The notes: generated from the sequence alone by a model not told the origin. Shown: positions 26,604 to 35,623, counted from the first letter of the stretch. The stretch: DNA of 64,000 nt from Crocinitomicaceae bacterium (GCA_028689775.1 JAQVCM010000010.1:62001-126000); one strand, 5' to 3'. Made by a program: numbers and translations.

Positions 26604-26960
26604 TTACCAATCTAATTCTTCTTTGACTTTAACTGTTTTTTTGCTTTTACTACTCGCTCGTTTACGCTGTTTTTTAATTAATTTCGCATAAGCCAATGGA
26701 CTAATTTCATCCGAAGTTTCAAATACGTCCATTACAGATAACAAATCCAAAACCCGTAAAACCTGAATTAGCGTTGCAATTGTTACGGTTTGACCTCGTT
26801 CCAATAAACTCAAAGTAGATCTACTAATGCCGGCCGAATCAGCTATTTCTCCTTGCGTTTTATTTTGTTTTAAGCGATTACTTTTAATAAAACGGCCTAT
26901 GGAGTTGATGAAAGACGCATCCGACATTGTGATTCTGTTTCTGTATGATTTATCACTCAT
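26604..26960 (-). CDS. hipB: HipB-like XRE antitoxin/regulator, orphaned
   Basis: A 118-aa helix-turn-helix protein (107 aa if the ATG at 26927 is used). The HTH is IGRFIKSNRLKQNKTQGEIA followed by SAGISRSTLSLLERGQT, and a basic tail (KKQRKRASSKSKKTVK) follows. HipB proteins neutralise HipA kinases and repress their own operon. Here the downstream hipA is reduced to its last 70 or so codons, so no toxin is made from this locus. The reading frame is intact, which may reflect recent toxin loss or a retained regulatory role. Start choice is uncertain; neither ATG has an obvious ribosome binding site. Confidence 0.75.
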   Translation of the reverse strand: MSDKSYRNRITMSDASFINSIGRFIKSNRLKQNKTQGEIADSAGISRSTLSLLERGQTVTIATLIQVLRVLDLLSVMDVFETSDEISPLAYAKLIKKQRKRASSKSKKTVKVKEELDW

Positions 26961-27149
26961 TGTATCGAATTATTTGCTTAACGTATGATTACTCATTCAA
27001 GCGTAATGCTTTTATTTTACGTTAATCTAATTTCTCTTTGATTTTTTATTATTAATTAGATTGATAATTTAATGACATATCAGTTATTGCTATTCAGAAT
27101 GCACCTTAATATATGATTTTTCATACATTTCCATCTGTTTTTAAAACAC

Positions 27150-28169
27150 TTATTTAATCTTATAAATCTGATTCACTTTTTCAATCCGATTGACAATTGT
27201 TTCGCGCAAGCCAGCAGGTTTTACAATTTCAACTTCTCCCGAGTAGCTGAGGATCGAACGAATCAACTCTTCAGATATCAATACTTGCAAAGAAAAAATC
27301 GTTTGTTTTTCGCCTTCTTCGATGATTTCTTGCGAGTGATGAAAAGGTTGCGATTGAATGTATTTGGCGGAAACATTGTCTGCTTTTAAAATTACATTTT
27401 CAACGATTGCATTTTCATTGGCGGTAATTCCGATTGCATTTTTGAAAAATTGCTCCGCATTGAAATTGATTTCCGCAGAATGGTTTTGGTCTGTAATAAT
27501 GAGGTTTTCAATTCGCTCTAGAGCGTAGGTAATGATGGTTGATTTATCCAAATCGAAAGAAATTAAATACCAACGATTTCGATATTCTTTCAATAACAAT
27601 GCTCGGACTTCTCGCGCTTTTTTAACACCATTTACAAAACTAGCATAATTAAAAGTCACTACGTTTTTGTGTCGAATTGCATTCAGTAAAGGCGCCAATA
27701 AATCATTTCCTGCGGTAGAAACCGGAATCTCAAACTGCACTAAATTGGAAATATCGTCTGCGTTTGGATCTGTAGAAATGTTGATGCGATCAAAAATCTT
27801 GTCAATCGCAAAACCAAATTGCTTGAACATCGCCGAATCTCGGAATTGAATCAAGGTATTGGTCGCAAATTTAATGGATTCAATTTCGTCCTCACTCAAG
27901 GGAATGTCGTTGATCGAAAAATTTTCTTCGGTGTAATAATATCCGTTTTCGCGCTTGCTGTATTTTATCGGCGCATCGTGTTCCATGCGCATGTTGAAAA
28001 GATCTTTCTCAATCGTAGAATCACTAATATTGGATCCGTCAATGCTTCCATATAGAAAATCTTCGCATGCACTTCGCAATTCTTCCTTATTCGGAAAAGG
28101 TTTGTATTTATTGCGAATCAATCGGTCTATGATTCGATATCGAATGAGTGCGTTTTTAATTTGTGGCAT
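27150..28169 (-). CDS. WYL-domain transcriptional regulator
   Basis: A 339-aa cytoplasmic regulator. The N-terminal 100 residues form a winged-helix-like region (ALIRYRIIDRLIRNKYKPFP, then ENGYYYTEENFSINDIPLSE). The centre has the WYL domain: FNYASFVNGVKKAREVRALL, then KEYRNRWYLISFD with the eponymous W-Y-L, then ITYALERIENLII. A C-terminal WCX-like part ends in VNQIYKIK. WYL proteins bind ligands or nucleic acid and often control defence or stress genes. It stands alone between the hipB locus and pdhB, and no target is evident. Confidence 0.88.
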   Translation of the reverse strand: MPQIKNALIRYRIIDRLIRNKYKPFPNKEELRSACEDFLYGSIDGSNISDSTIEKDLFNMRMEHDAPIKYSKRENGYYYTEENFSINDIPLSEDEIESIKFATNTLIQFRDSAMFKQFGFAIDKIFDRINISTDPNADDISNLVQFEIPVSTAGNDLLAPLLNAIRHKNVVTFNYASFVNGVKKAREVRALLLKEYRNRWYLISFDLDKSTIITYALERIENLIITDQNHSAEINFNAEQFFKNAIGITANENAIVENVILKADNVSAKYIQSQPFHHSQEIIEEGEKQTIFSLQVLISEELIRSILSYSGEVEIVKPAGLRETIVNRIEKVNQIYKIK

Positions 28170-28363
28170 GCGGATTGAATTGTGAACTTGCTAAATTAAG
28201 GAAAAAAACGGTTTGTTTTTTCAGCTACGGATGCACGGATTAAATTTGATGAAGATTCCCGAGTTACGCGGATTGATTAGAGAATGCTTATTTCTTTAAA
28301 TTCGTTTTACTGCAACTTAACAATCTACATTTTGTGATCTGTAATCTTTTAATCCACTCCCCA
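28170..28363. other. intergenic spacer
   Basis: About 190 bases between the WYL gene start and the pdhB terminator. It contains two related phrases, GCACGGATT (28230-28238) and CGCGGATT (28267-28274), of a kind often scattered between Bacteroidota genes. No gene was found. Confidence 0.4.
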
Positions 28364-28404
28364 AACAAAAAAAATCCCGATTCGCCAAAAGACAAACCGG
28401 GATT
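28364..28404 (-). terminator. terminator after pdhB
   Basis: AATCCCG (28373-28379) pairs with CGGGATT (28398-28404). On the minus strand the stem is followed by eight T. It lies 20 nt past the pdhB stop. Confidence 0.8.
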
Positions 28405-28423
28405 CAACTATCAATTCTAATTC

Positions 28424-29404
28424 TTAGTTTCTATACATTGTTGCTTTCACAGCGTCCATCAAACGTTTAACGTTAGGCAAAGCTTCTTCAATCAACGTTG
28501 GAGAGAATGCGAAAGGGGTATCTGATTGCGTAACACGCATTACAGGAGCATCTAAATAATCAAATGCATAACGTTGTAAATGGTACGAGATTTCAGAAGA
28601 AATAGAAGCCAGTGGCCAAGATTCTTCTAGTACTACACAACGATTTGTTTTCTTAACGGACTCTACGATACAGCCATAATCCAAGGGACGAATGGTTCTT
28701 AAATCGATGATCTCGCAAGAAATACCTTCTTTTTCCAATTCAATTGCAGCTTCATAAGCTACTTTCAAAATTTTACCGAAAGATACGATTGTTACATCTG
28801 TTCCTTTGCGTTTCACGTCAGCAACTCCGATTGGAATGATGTATTCTCCTTCAGGAATTTCACCTTTGTCTCCGTACATTTTTTCAGACTCCAAGAACAC
28901 AACTGGATCATTGTCGCGAATTGCCGCTTTCAACAAACCTTTTGCATCGTATGGATTAGAAGGTGTAATCACTTTCAATCCCGGAACGTGTGCGTAAAAA
29001 GCTTCAAAACTTTGAGAGTGCGTAGCTGCCAATTGACCAGCTGTTCCATTTCCACCACGGAAAACGATTGGACAGTGGTATTGACCTCCAGACATTTGCA
29101 ACATTTTCGCAGCACTGTTGATGATTTGGTCTGCCGCTAAAATTGCGAAATTCCAAGTCATAAATTCTACGATTGGTCTCAATCCATTCATGGATGCACC
29201 AACTGCAATACCTGCAAAACCTAATTCGGCGATTGGTGTATCGATGACACGTTTCGGTCCAAATTCGTCCAACATTCCTTGAGAAACTTTGTAAGCTCCG
29301 TTATATTCAGCAACTTCTTCTCCTAAAAGAAAAACATTTTCATCTCTGCGCATTTCCTCGTTCATTGCTTCGCGAAGTGCCTCTCTAAATTGTACCGTTT
29401 TCAT
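28424..29404 (-). CDS. pdhB: pyruvate dehydrogenase E1 component subunit beta
   Basis: A 326-aa subunit of the thiamine-diphosphate-dependent E1 of the pyruvate dehydrogenase complex, which converts pyruvate to acetyl-CoA. Conserved features are FREALREAMNEEMRRDENVF, GEEVAEYNGAYKVSQGM, TPIAELGFAGIAVGASM and VEFMTWNFAILAADQIINSA. Later PIVFRGGNG and HSQSFEAFYAHVPGLKV lie around the cofactor and subunit interface, and the C-terminal transketolase half has DLRTIRPLDY. Length is standard. The alpha subunit is not adjacent, so E1 alpha must be encoded elsewhere. A monocistronic unit with its own terminator. Confidence 0.93.
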   Translation of the reverse strand: MKTVQFREALREAMNEEMRRDENVFLLGEEVAEYNGAYKVSQGMLDEFGPKRVIDTPIAELGFAGIAVGASMNGLRPIVEFMTWNFAILAADQIINSAAKMLQMSGGQYHCPIVFRGGNGTAGQLAATHSQSFEAFYAHVPGLKVITPSNPYDAKGLLKAAIRDNDPVVFLESEKMYGDKGEIPEGEYIIPIGVADVKRKGTDVTIVSFGKILKVAYEAAIELEKEGISCEIIDLRTIRPLDYGCIVESVKKTNRCVVLEESWPLASISSEISYHLQRYAFDYLDAPVMRVTQSDTPFAFSPTLIEEALPNVKRLMDAVKATMYRN

Positions 29405-29773
29405 GTATTCAATGCTATTTAAATCGATTACTTGATTTTTCTAAAAACAAGCTCGCCAAAAATAACAAATAATAATCTATAATGGATGCGCGAAAAGAGA
29501 AAACTGCCGAAATTGACTAGAAAATTGATTTTGATGCTTTTTTTGAGATCTTGGATTCAATTAATCAACTCACGCTTCTTATAATAAGGTATTCAAATAT
29601 TCTAAAACATTTTCTTTTCCATACTTGAATTATCTGTGTTTTATTTCTGTAATAAGACGATTCTGTCTAATTTAAATATTGGAAACATCATAGGGACTTT
29701 GTTTTGCTACGCATGCATAATAAAAACCACAAAATAATTCTAAAAAGTCACGGTGAAAACAGTTTTCTTTTAT
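29405..29773. other. intergenic gap between divergent pdhB and etfB
   Basis: About 400 bases separate the two starts. I find no gene. A minus-strand TATTTTTG at 29464-29457 could be the pdhB -7 element (52 nt from the ATG) but has no -33 partner. Confidence 0.5.
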
Positions 29774-29781
29774 TAAGTTTG
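29774..29781 (+). promoter_or_regulatory. -7 promoter element (TAAGTTTG) of etfB
   Basis: An exact TAnnTTTG match ending 27 nt before the etfB ATG at 29809. It supports the shorter start, since the longer reading from 29704 would place this element inside the gene. No -33 TTG at the expected distance. Confidence 0.4.
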
Positions 29782-29808
29782 TGCTTATTATTAGAAAACG
29801 TTCATAAA

Positions 29809-30549
29809 ATGAAAATATTAGTATGTATTAGTAAGTCGCCTGACACGACTTCAAAGATTGCTTTTACAGATGGCAATACGAAGTTTGATGAGAATGGTGT
29901 ACAATATATTGTAAATCCTTACGACGAATGGTATGCTTTGGTGCGTGCTTTAGAAATTAAAGAAACAAGTGGTGGAACGGTAACGATCATCACGGTAGGG
30001 ACAGCAGCTGACGAGGCAATTATTCGTAAAGCGTTGGCAATCGGAGCGGATGACGCAGTTCGTATCGATGCTGAGCCAACTGATGCATACTTTACAGCAG
30101 GTCAAATTGCGAAATATGCGAAAGACAATAGTTTTGACTTGATTTTAACGGGTAAAGAAACCATTAACTACAACGGTTCACAAGTTGGAGGAATGATTGC
30201 AGAAGATTTAGATCTTCCTTTCGTTTCATTGGCGGTGAAAATGGATGTAGACGGTTCAACGTTGAAAATGGAACAAGAAATTGTTGGAGGTATTCAAGTT
30301 GTTGAAGCGAACTTGCCATTGGTTGTAAGTTGTGCAAAAGGAATGGCGGAACAACGCATTCCAAACATGCGTGGAATTATGGCTGCAAGAACAAAACCTT
30401 TGACTGTTATCGCTGCAACACCTGAAGAGGCTTTTACAGCGTATGAAAGTTACGTTTTACCAGAAGCTAAAAAAGCGTGTAAAATGATTGATCCAAATAA
30501 CATGGATGAATTGGTAGAATTGTTACATTCTGAAGCAAAAGTTATTTAA
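29809..30549 (+). CDS. etfB: electron transfer flavoprotein subunit beta
   Basis: A 246-aa small ETF subunit. The ATG at 29809 starts the standard N-terminus MKILVCISKSPDTTSKIAF; an upstream in-frame extension to 29704 is not conserved-looking and is dropped. EtfB carries AMP and with EtfA passes electrons from acyl-CoA dehydrogenases to the membrane quinone pool. Key segments are NPYDEWYALVRALEIKE, IRKALAIGADDAVRID, DLILTGKETINYNGSQVG and the EtfB signature region VEANLPLVVSCAKGMAEQRI. It is followed after 68 nt by etfA on the same strand, the usual Bacteroidota order. Confidence 0.95.
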   Translation: MKILVCISKSPDTTSKIAFTDGNTKFDENGVQYIVNPYDEWYALVRALEIKETSGGTVTIITVGTAADEAIIRKALAIGADDAVRIDAEPTDAYFTAGQIAKYAKDNSFDLILTGKETINYNGSQVGGMIAEDLDLPFVSLAVKMDVDGSTLKMEQEIVGGIQVVEANLPLVVSCAKGMAEQRIPNMRGIMAARTKPLTVIAATPEEAFTAYESYVLPEAKKACKMIDPNNMDELVELLHSEAKVI

Positions 30550-30617
30550 TCAACGAAATTGAATAGAGGTTTGTAGTTGATTTTAAGTTGATTACAAGTT
30601 TCAAAATCTAAGAAATT

Positions 30618-31559
30618 ATGACATCATTAGTATATATAAACGGTGAACACGGATTGGTAAAATCCGCTTTTGAAGCCGTTACTTACGCCAAAAAATTAGG
30701 AGGAGACGTTATCGTTGTTTCTTCAGGTAAATCAGCTGACTTAGGAAAACTAGGTGAGTATGGAGCTACCAAAGTATTGGTTGATTCTTCTTTAGAAAAA
30801 ATCGATGCACAACAAGTGACTCGTTTGGTTGCAGCTGCAGCAGAACAAGTAGGAGCAGAGGTAATCGTTTTCTCGCACGATTTAGTAGCGAAAGCAGTTG
30901 CACCACGTTTATCCGTTCGCTTAAAAGCAGGATTGGTTTCTGGAGCAACATCTTTACCAGATACAGCCAACGGGTTTTCTGTGAAAGTAAATGTTTTCTC
31001 AGGAAAAGCTTTTGGTAGCGTTTCTGTTAAAACAGCAAAAAAAATCATCTCTTTATTGCCAAATTCGATTCAACCAGAATTGAATGGTTCAGCTTGTCCA
31101 GTAGAAGAATTTGCTGGTCACGCAGGAGAAGCTTCCATTAAAATTTTAGAAGTTAAAATTCCAGAAGGAAACATTCCATTGCCAGAAGCAGAATTAGTTG
31201 TTTCAGCAGGAAGGGGATTGAAAGGTCCAGAAAACTGGGGAATGGTTGAAGATTTAGCGAAAGCATTAGGAGCAGCAACAGCTTGTTCTCGTCCAGTAGC
31301 TGATATCGGTTGGAGGCCTCACCACGAACACGTTGGTCAAACAGGAGTTGCAATTCGTCCAAACCTATACATCGCAGCAGGAATTTCCGGTGCTATTCAG
31401 CACTTGGCAGGTGTAAATGGGTCGAAAGTAATTGTGGTTATCAATACGGATGCAGAAGCACCATTTTTCAAAGCAGCAGACTATGGTGTTTTAGGAGATG
31501 CTTTTGAAGTACTTCCAAAATTGACTGAAGCAGTGAAAAAATTCAAAGCTTCTCACTAA
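30618..31559 (+). CDS. etfA: electron transfer flavoprotein subunit alpha
   Basis: A 313-aa large ETF subunit that binds FAD. The C-terminal FAD domain is intact: SAGRGLKGPENWGMVEDLAK, ACSRPVADIGWRPHHEHVGQ, TGVAIRPNLYIAAGISGAIQ and VVINTDAEAPFFKAADYGVL. Together these form the flavin pocket and the ETF alpha signature. It is co-transcribed with etfB and ends before a strong hairpin at 31597. The heterodimer links fatty-acid and amino-acid oxidation to respiration. Confidence 0.95.
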   Translation: MTSLVYINGEHGLVKSAFEAVTYAKKLGGDVIVVSSGKSADLGKLGEYGATKVLVDSSLEKIDAQQVTRLVAAAAEQVGAEVIVFSHDLVAKAVAPRLSVRLKAGLVSGATSLPDTANGFSVKVNVFSGKAFGSVSVKTAKKIISLLPNSIQPELNGSACPVEEFAGHAGEASIKILEVKIPEGNIPLPEAELVVSAGRGLKGPENWGMVEDLAKALGAATACSRPVADIGWRPHHEHVGQTGVAIRPNLYIAAGISGAIQHLAGVNGSKVIVVINTDAEAPFFKAADYGVLGDAFEVLPKLTEAVKKFKASH

Positions 31560-31596
31560 GCTTTAGGATAAAATCAGTATTTTTACACAAAATATA

Positions 31597-31630
31597 GAAT
31601 TAGGGAGGCATTTGCTTCCCTAATTCGTTT
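31597..31630 (+). terminator. terminator after etfBA
   Basis: GAATTAGGGA (31597-31606) pairs perfectly with TCCCTAATTC (31616-31625), with an inner GCA/TGC pair, followed by GTTTTATT. It ends the etfBA operon 38 nt after the etfA stop. Confidence 0.8.
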
Positions 31631-31661
31631 TATTAATTTATTCGCATTCCTGGTATTTTAG

Positions 31662-32255
31662 ATGGAGAAAGTAAGACTTGAAATTGTTGGGTTATCCTAT
31701 AGTAAGACTCAATCTGGAGCGTATGCTTTGGTGTTGGGAGAAGTTGGTGGAAAAAGAAGTCTTCCGATTATCATAGGTGGTTTTGAAGCTCAGGCAATTG
31801 CGATTGAGTTGGAGAAAATGACTCCATCAAGACCCTTAACACACGATTTATTTAAAAGTTTTGCCACTTCTTTCGAAATAAAAGTCAAAGAAGTAGTTAT
31901 TTATAACCTGAACGAAGGAATTTTTTATGCAAAATTGATTTGCGAGCGCGACGGACAAGTCAGTGAAATTGATGCCAGAACTTCAGATGCAATTGCATTA
32001 GGTGTTCGTTTTAAATGTCCATTTTACACTTTTGAAAACATTCTTGCAAGCGCAGGAATTGCGATGGATGAAAATGACGAATTGGTTGCTGATTCAAACG
32101 ATGAAGAAGCGCCAACAACAGAAAACCATTTGGATACATTGTCAATTGAAGAATTGGAAGAAGAACTGCGAATGGCAGTAGAACACGAAGATTATGAAAG
32201 AGCTTCATACCTTCGCGATGAAATTTCTAGAAGATCAAATCAACCAGAAAACTAA
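31662..32255 (+). CDS. bifunctional nuclease (DUF151) with C-terminal UVR motif
   Basis: A 197-aa cytoplasmic protein. Residues 1-130 are a DUF151 bifunctional nuclease domain (GLSYSKTQSGAYALVLGE, RSLPIIIGGFEAQAIAIELE, MTPSRPLTHDLF, DARTSDAIALGVRF). An acidic linker leads to a UVR motif at about 160-195 (SIEELEEELRMAVEHEDYER, then ASYLRDEISRR), which in UvrB, UvrC and Clp regulators mediates protein contact. The fusion of DUF151 and UVR is known in Bacteroidota. The nupC-like gene starts 21 nt downstream and is probably co-transcribed. Nuclease activity is inferred from the family. Confidence 0.9.
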   Translation: MEKVRLEIVGLSYSKTQSGAYALVLGEVGGKRSLPIIIGGFEAQAIAIELEKMTPSRPLTHDLFKSFATSFEIKVKEVVIYNLNEGIFYAKLICERDGQVSEIDARTSDAIALGVRFKCPFYTFENILASAGIAMDENDELVADSNDEEAPTTENHLDTLSIEELEEELRMAVEHEDYERASYLRDEISRRSNQPEN

Positions 32256-32276
32256 ACTTACCACAAACTCCCGTCT

Positions 32277-33734
32277 ATGGATCGCTTTATAGGACTAATT
32301 GGAATCGTTTTGATTCTAGCAATCGCTTTTCTTTTTTCAAACAATAAGAGAAGAATCAACAAAAGACTGGTCATTAGCGGCCTGATTTTACAAATTGTTA
32401 TTGCGATTTTGGTTCTTCGTGTCCCGCCAGTAAAAAGCTTTTTTCAATTAATGGGAAAAGGAATGCAACACATTGAAGCTTTTGGAAGAGAAGGTGCAGC
32501 TTTTGTTTACGGCGGAATTGCTACCGATAACGAAGTCTATAACCCGAGAGTCCTTCGTGCGGATACGGTGGAAGCAAATGGAGTTAAAACCATCTCAAAT
32601 TACATCATTTATGGTCAACAAAAAGATTCACTTCTTCCCATGTTGGCTTATCAAACGGATACAAAACAGGTAAATTACAGATATACCTTGGTTACTTTTG
32701 ATGCCAAAACGCAAGAGATGAACGGACATCAAACCATTGCATTCGTGAAAGGTGTTCCAAAAGTAAGGTCCGATTTCTCACAAAATGGATTTGTTTTTGC
32801 CTTCAACATTACCGCTACGATTATCCTCGTTTCCATTTTAGTTGCATTGTTGTATCACATCGGATTGATGCAGCGAATTGTGGCAGTTATTGCCAAGGCG
32901 ATGAATACCATCATGCGCGTAAGTGGCGCAGAGGCTTTGAGTAACGTCGCATCTGCGTTTGTTGGTCAAGTAGAAGCTCAAATGATGATCAAACCTTATT
33001 TAAAGGGAATGACCAAGAGTGAATTACTCGCGTCGATGAGTGGAAGTTTGGCCTGTATTGCCGGTGGAATTCTAGTGGTCTACACAACGATGGGAGCACA
33101 AGCAGAATACTTGATTGCTGCCAGTTTAATGGCTGCGCCAGGGGCTTTGGTAATCTCGAAAATTGTTTATCCGGAAACGGAAATTTCTGAAACAATGGGT
33201 TCTGTGAAATTGGATGTAAAGAAAGAACACGTGAATGTTATTGATGCAATTAGTCACGGAGCTGGAGATGGATTTAAAGTTTCCATGAACGTCATTGCGA
33301 TGTTGATTGGTTTCTTAGCCTTGATTGCGATGGTCAATTTCTTATTGGGAATGATCAATCCAGCGTTAACGTTGGATGCAATTTTCTCTAAAGTTTTCTA
33401 CCCAATGGCTTGGAGTATGGGAGTTCCAGTTGCAGATGTTAGTAACGTTGCAACGCTTTTTGGACAGAAATTAACCATCAATGAATTCGTAGCGTTTAAG
33501 AATTTAACGAGTGACGCAACCACGATTCCAATCGTTTCAGAAAAAGGAAGATTGATTGCATCCATCGCCATTTGTGGTTTTGCAAACTTCAGCAGTGTGG
33601 GAATGCAAATTGGCGGAATTGGTGCTTTGGCTCCAGAACGTCGAGCAGACTTAGCAAGATTAGGAATGAGAGCACTTTTATGTGGAACACTTGCTTCTTA
33701 TTTGTCAGCGACCATTGCTGGGATTCTTTTTTAA
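32277..33734 (+). CDS. concentrative nucleoside transporter (NupC/CNT family) with an inserted loop
   Basis: A 485-aa inner-membrane symporter for nucleosides. The CNT core is clear: GLIGIVLILAIAFLFSNNKR at the N-terminus, FVFAFNITATIILVSILVAL, MNTIMRVSGAEALSNVASAF, FVGQVEAQMMIKPYLKGMTK, SELLASMSGSLACIAGGILV, and a late CGFANFSSVGMQIGGIGALA. CNT proteins are usually 390-425 aa. The extra length is a hydrophilic insert at about residues 80-165 (contains NEVYNPRVLRADTVEANGVK) between the early helices and the FAFN segment. Substrate specificity cannot be read. Confidence 0.92.
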   Translation: MDRFIGLIGIVLILAIAFLFSNNKRRINKRLVISGLILQIVIAILVLRVPPVKSFFQLMGKGMQHIEAFGREGAAFVYGGIATDNEVYNPRVLRADTVEANGVKTISNYIIYGQQKDSLLPMLAYQTDTKQVNYRYTLVTFDAKTQEMNGHQTIAFVKGVPKVRSDFSQNGFVFAFNITATIILVSILVALLYHIGLMQRIVAVIAKAMNTIMRVSGAEALSNVASAFVGQVEAQMMIKPYLKGMTKSELLASMSGSLACIAGGILVVYTTMGAQAEYLIAASLMAAPGALVISKIVYPETEISETMGSVKLDVKKEHVNVIDAISHGAGDGFKVSMNVIAMLIGFLALIAMVNFLLGMINPALTLDAIFSKVFYPMAWSMGVPVADVSNVATLFGQKLTINEFVAFKNLTSDATTIPIVSEKGRLIASIAICGFANFSSVGMQIGGIGALAPERRADLARLGMRALLCGTLASYLSATIAGILF

Positions 33735-33811
33735 TTCAATAAAACCAGAGACTTCTGAGCATCTTGTTTTAAAGGATCACTGATTTGCTCACGTTTTTAA
33801 AACCGAGTAAC

Positions 33812-34291
33812 ATGCCTAAAATTGAAATTCACACCGAAATAAATTCAAGCATTGAGATCTGTTTTGACTTGTCGAGAAGCATTGATTTGCATTTAATTTC
33901 AACTTCAAAAACCAAGGAAAAAGCAATCGCAGGACGAACTTCTGGACTCGTGCAATTAAACGATACCGTAACTTGGGAAGCAACGCACTTTGGTGTTCGA
34001 CAAAAACTAAGCTCGCTTATTTCAGGATTTGAATATCCATTCTATTTTAAGGATGAGCAACTAAAAGGAGCTTTTAAATATTTCACCCACGAACATCATT
34101 TTAAGCAAGTTGGCGATCAGGTTGTAATGACTGACGTCTTTGTCTTCGAATCACCTTTTGGTATTTTAGGGCGATTTTTCAATCGCTTGGTATTGACCAA
34201 ATACATGCGTCGTTTTTTGATGGAACGAAATGCAATTATCAAAGAATATGCTGAGTCTGAAAAGTGGAAAATTGCATTGACTAGAGATTGA
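33812..34291 (+). CDS. SRPBCC family protein
   Basis: A 159-aa cytoplasmic protein. The ATG at 33812 (MPKIEIHTEINSSIEICFDL) matches the usual start of this family better than the one at 33785. The pattern SRSIDLHLISTSKTKEKAIA then GLVQLNDTVTWEATHFGVRQ and a late MTDVFVFESPFGILG fits the START/SRPBCC ligand-binding fold (helix-grip) seen in small polyketide-cyclase-like proteins. It follows the nucleoside transporter by 77 nt. Ligand unknown. Confidence 0.75.
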   Translation: MPKIEIHTEINSSIEICFDLSRSIDLHLISTSKTKEKAIAGRTSGLVQLNDTVTWEATHFGVRQKLSSLISGFEYPFYFKDEQLKGAFKYFTHEHHFKQVGDQVVMTDVFVFESPFGILGRFFNRLVLTKYMRRFLMERNAIIKEYAESEKWKIALTRD

Positions 34292-34492
34292 AGCACGGTT
34301 TTTTTTGATGTATTGCGACCATCCATTAAAAAAAGGAAAGAATTCGTTTTGGTGTAAAAAAATCAAAATTTAAAATTGTTTTTTTGTAATTTGGAGCTGA
34401 TTAAAAATTCGCACAGCTGATAATAAGTAGATTTTCGCAACTTGTTTTTCTTCTGGAAACGAATACAATACGAGAAAACAAAATCAAAACGC

Positions 34493-35125
34493 ATGACTAA
34501 AAAAATCCTTTTCCTATTCGCGCTCTTAATTTCATTTAGTTGCGCAAAAAGACCAAGTTATCAAGATCCAGTTCCACTACACGAAACATTTACAATCGAT
34601 TCTAAAAAAGTCCATAAAAAACGGGTCATCAACGTTTGGTTTCCTCTAAATTATAAAGAAAACGGAGTCGCTTTGCCTGTTTTGTACATGCCAGATGGTG
34701 GAATCGTAAACGAAGATTTTCCGCATGTTGCCAACACCTTGGCAGAATTAATTGCCAATCAAGAAATTGAACCGATGATTTTGGTCGGAATTCAAAATAC
34801 AAATCGACGAAGAGATTTAACGGGATTTTCGGAAAACCAAGCAGATTCAATTTATTGTCCATTGTCAGATGGAGCAAAGGATTTTAGGGCATTTATCACG
34901 GAAGAATTGATGCCAGAAATCAAGTCAAGATATCTAATTACCACCAAGAAGAGCATCATCGGTGAATCACTCGCGGGACTTTTTGTAATGGAAACTTTAT
35001 TTCTTCAGCCAGATGCATTCGATTGTTATCTTGCTTTTGATCCTTCTTTGTGGTGGAATAATCAGTATTTGGTAAAAACAGCGACCAAAATAGAATCACT
35101 CCAATGGACTTTTGAGATTAATTGA
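34493..35125 (+). CDS. alpha/beta-hydrolase-fold esterase-like lipoprotein, C-terminal region missing
   Basis: A 210-aa protein. The ATG at 34493 opens a lipoprotein signal (FLFALLISFSCAKRPSY). The body matches Fes/esterase-D-like hydrolases: KRVINVWFPLNYKENG, LPVLYMPDGGIVNEDF, MILVGIQNTNRRRDLTGFSE, and the nucleophile elbow IIGESLAGLFVME with the expected Ser. After FDPSLWWNNQYLVKTA only 14 residues remain, so the 60-70 residues that normally carry the catalytic His are absent. The tail ESLQWTFEIN resembles a normal family C-terminus, so an internal in-frame deletion is possible. Probably inactive; the next gene converges 6 nt away. Confidence 0.7.
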   Translation: MTKKILFLFALLISFSCAKRPSYQDPVPLHETFTIDSKKVHKKRVINVWFPLNYKENGVALPVLYMPDGGIVNEDFPHVANTLAELIANQEIEPMILVGIQNTNRRRDLTGFSENQADSIYCPLSDGAKDFRAFITEELMPEIKSRYLITTKKSIIGESLAGLFVMETLFLQPDAFDCYLAFDPSLWWNNQYLVKTATKIESLQWTFEIN

Positions 35126-35131
35126 ACTGAA

Positions 35132-35623
35132 TCATAACGTTTTCAACATCCAAACATCGCATGCAAAATGACCAGAATCTCCCAATGACTTGGACAAGAT
35201 CTTGAAATCCATTTTTTCGTACAAGTGAATTGCTTCTTTTAAGCTTGGAAACGATTCGAGATACAGATGCGTATAACCAAGCATTTTTGCGTGTTTTATA
35301 CTTTGTTCTAGCAATTGCCTGCCAATTCCCAATCCGCGAAATTCTTTTTTCAAATAGATTTTAACCAATTCAGCATAAGCTGGAGGTAGATTTAATGTCG
35401 GATAAATACCACAACCGCCAAGGACTTCGCCATCCATTTCCGCAACGAAATATGCACTCTTTGGAGCAGCATTAAACAATTCAAAAAGTGAATCTGTCGT
35501 TGGATCGGTGTAAACCGTTCCCGGTTTCGCTTCCCCATATTCTTCCAAAGCAGTGCGAATGATTTTAGCAATCAAGGGGTTGTCTGAAATTTCGATTTTT
35601 CTGATTTTGATTTGTTTCTGCAT
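35132..35623 (-). CDS. GNAT family N-acetyltransferase
   Basis: A 163-aa acetyl-CoA-dependent acyltransferase. The ATG at 35623 is preferred over 35632 because a TACTTTTG -7 element ends exactly 19 nt upstream of it. The fold motifs are visible: YFVAEMDGEVLGGCGIYPTL (strands 3-4), YLKKEFRGLGIGRQLLEQSI with the acetyl-CoA loop R-G-L-G-I-G (motif A), and LYLESFPSLKEAIHLYEKMD (motif B). Substrate not predictable. It converges on the truncated esterase gene with a 6-nt gap. Confidence 0.88.
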   Translation of the reverse strand: MQKQIKIRKIEISDNPLIAKIIRTALEEYGEAKPGTVYTDPTTDSLFELFNAAPKSAYFVAEMDGEVLGGCGIYPTLNLPPAYAELVKIYLKKEFRGLGIGRQLLEQSIKHAKMLGYTHLYLESFPSLKEAIHLYEKMDFKILSKSLGDSGHFACDVWMLKTL

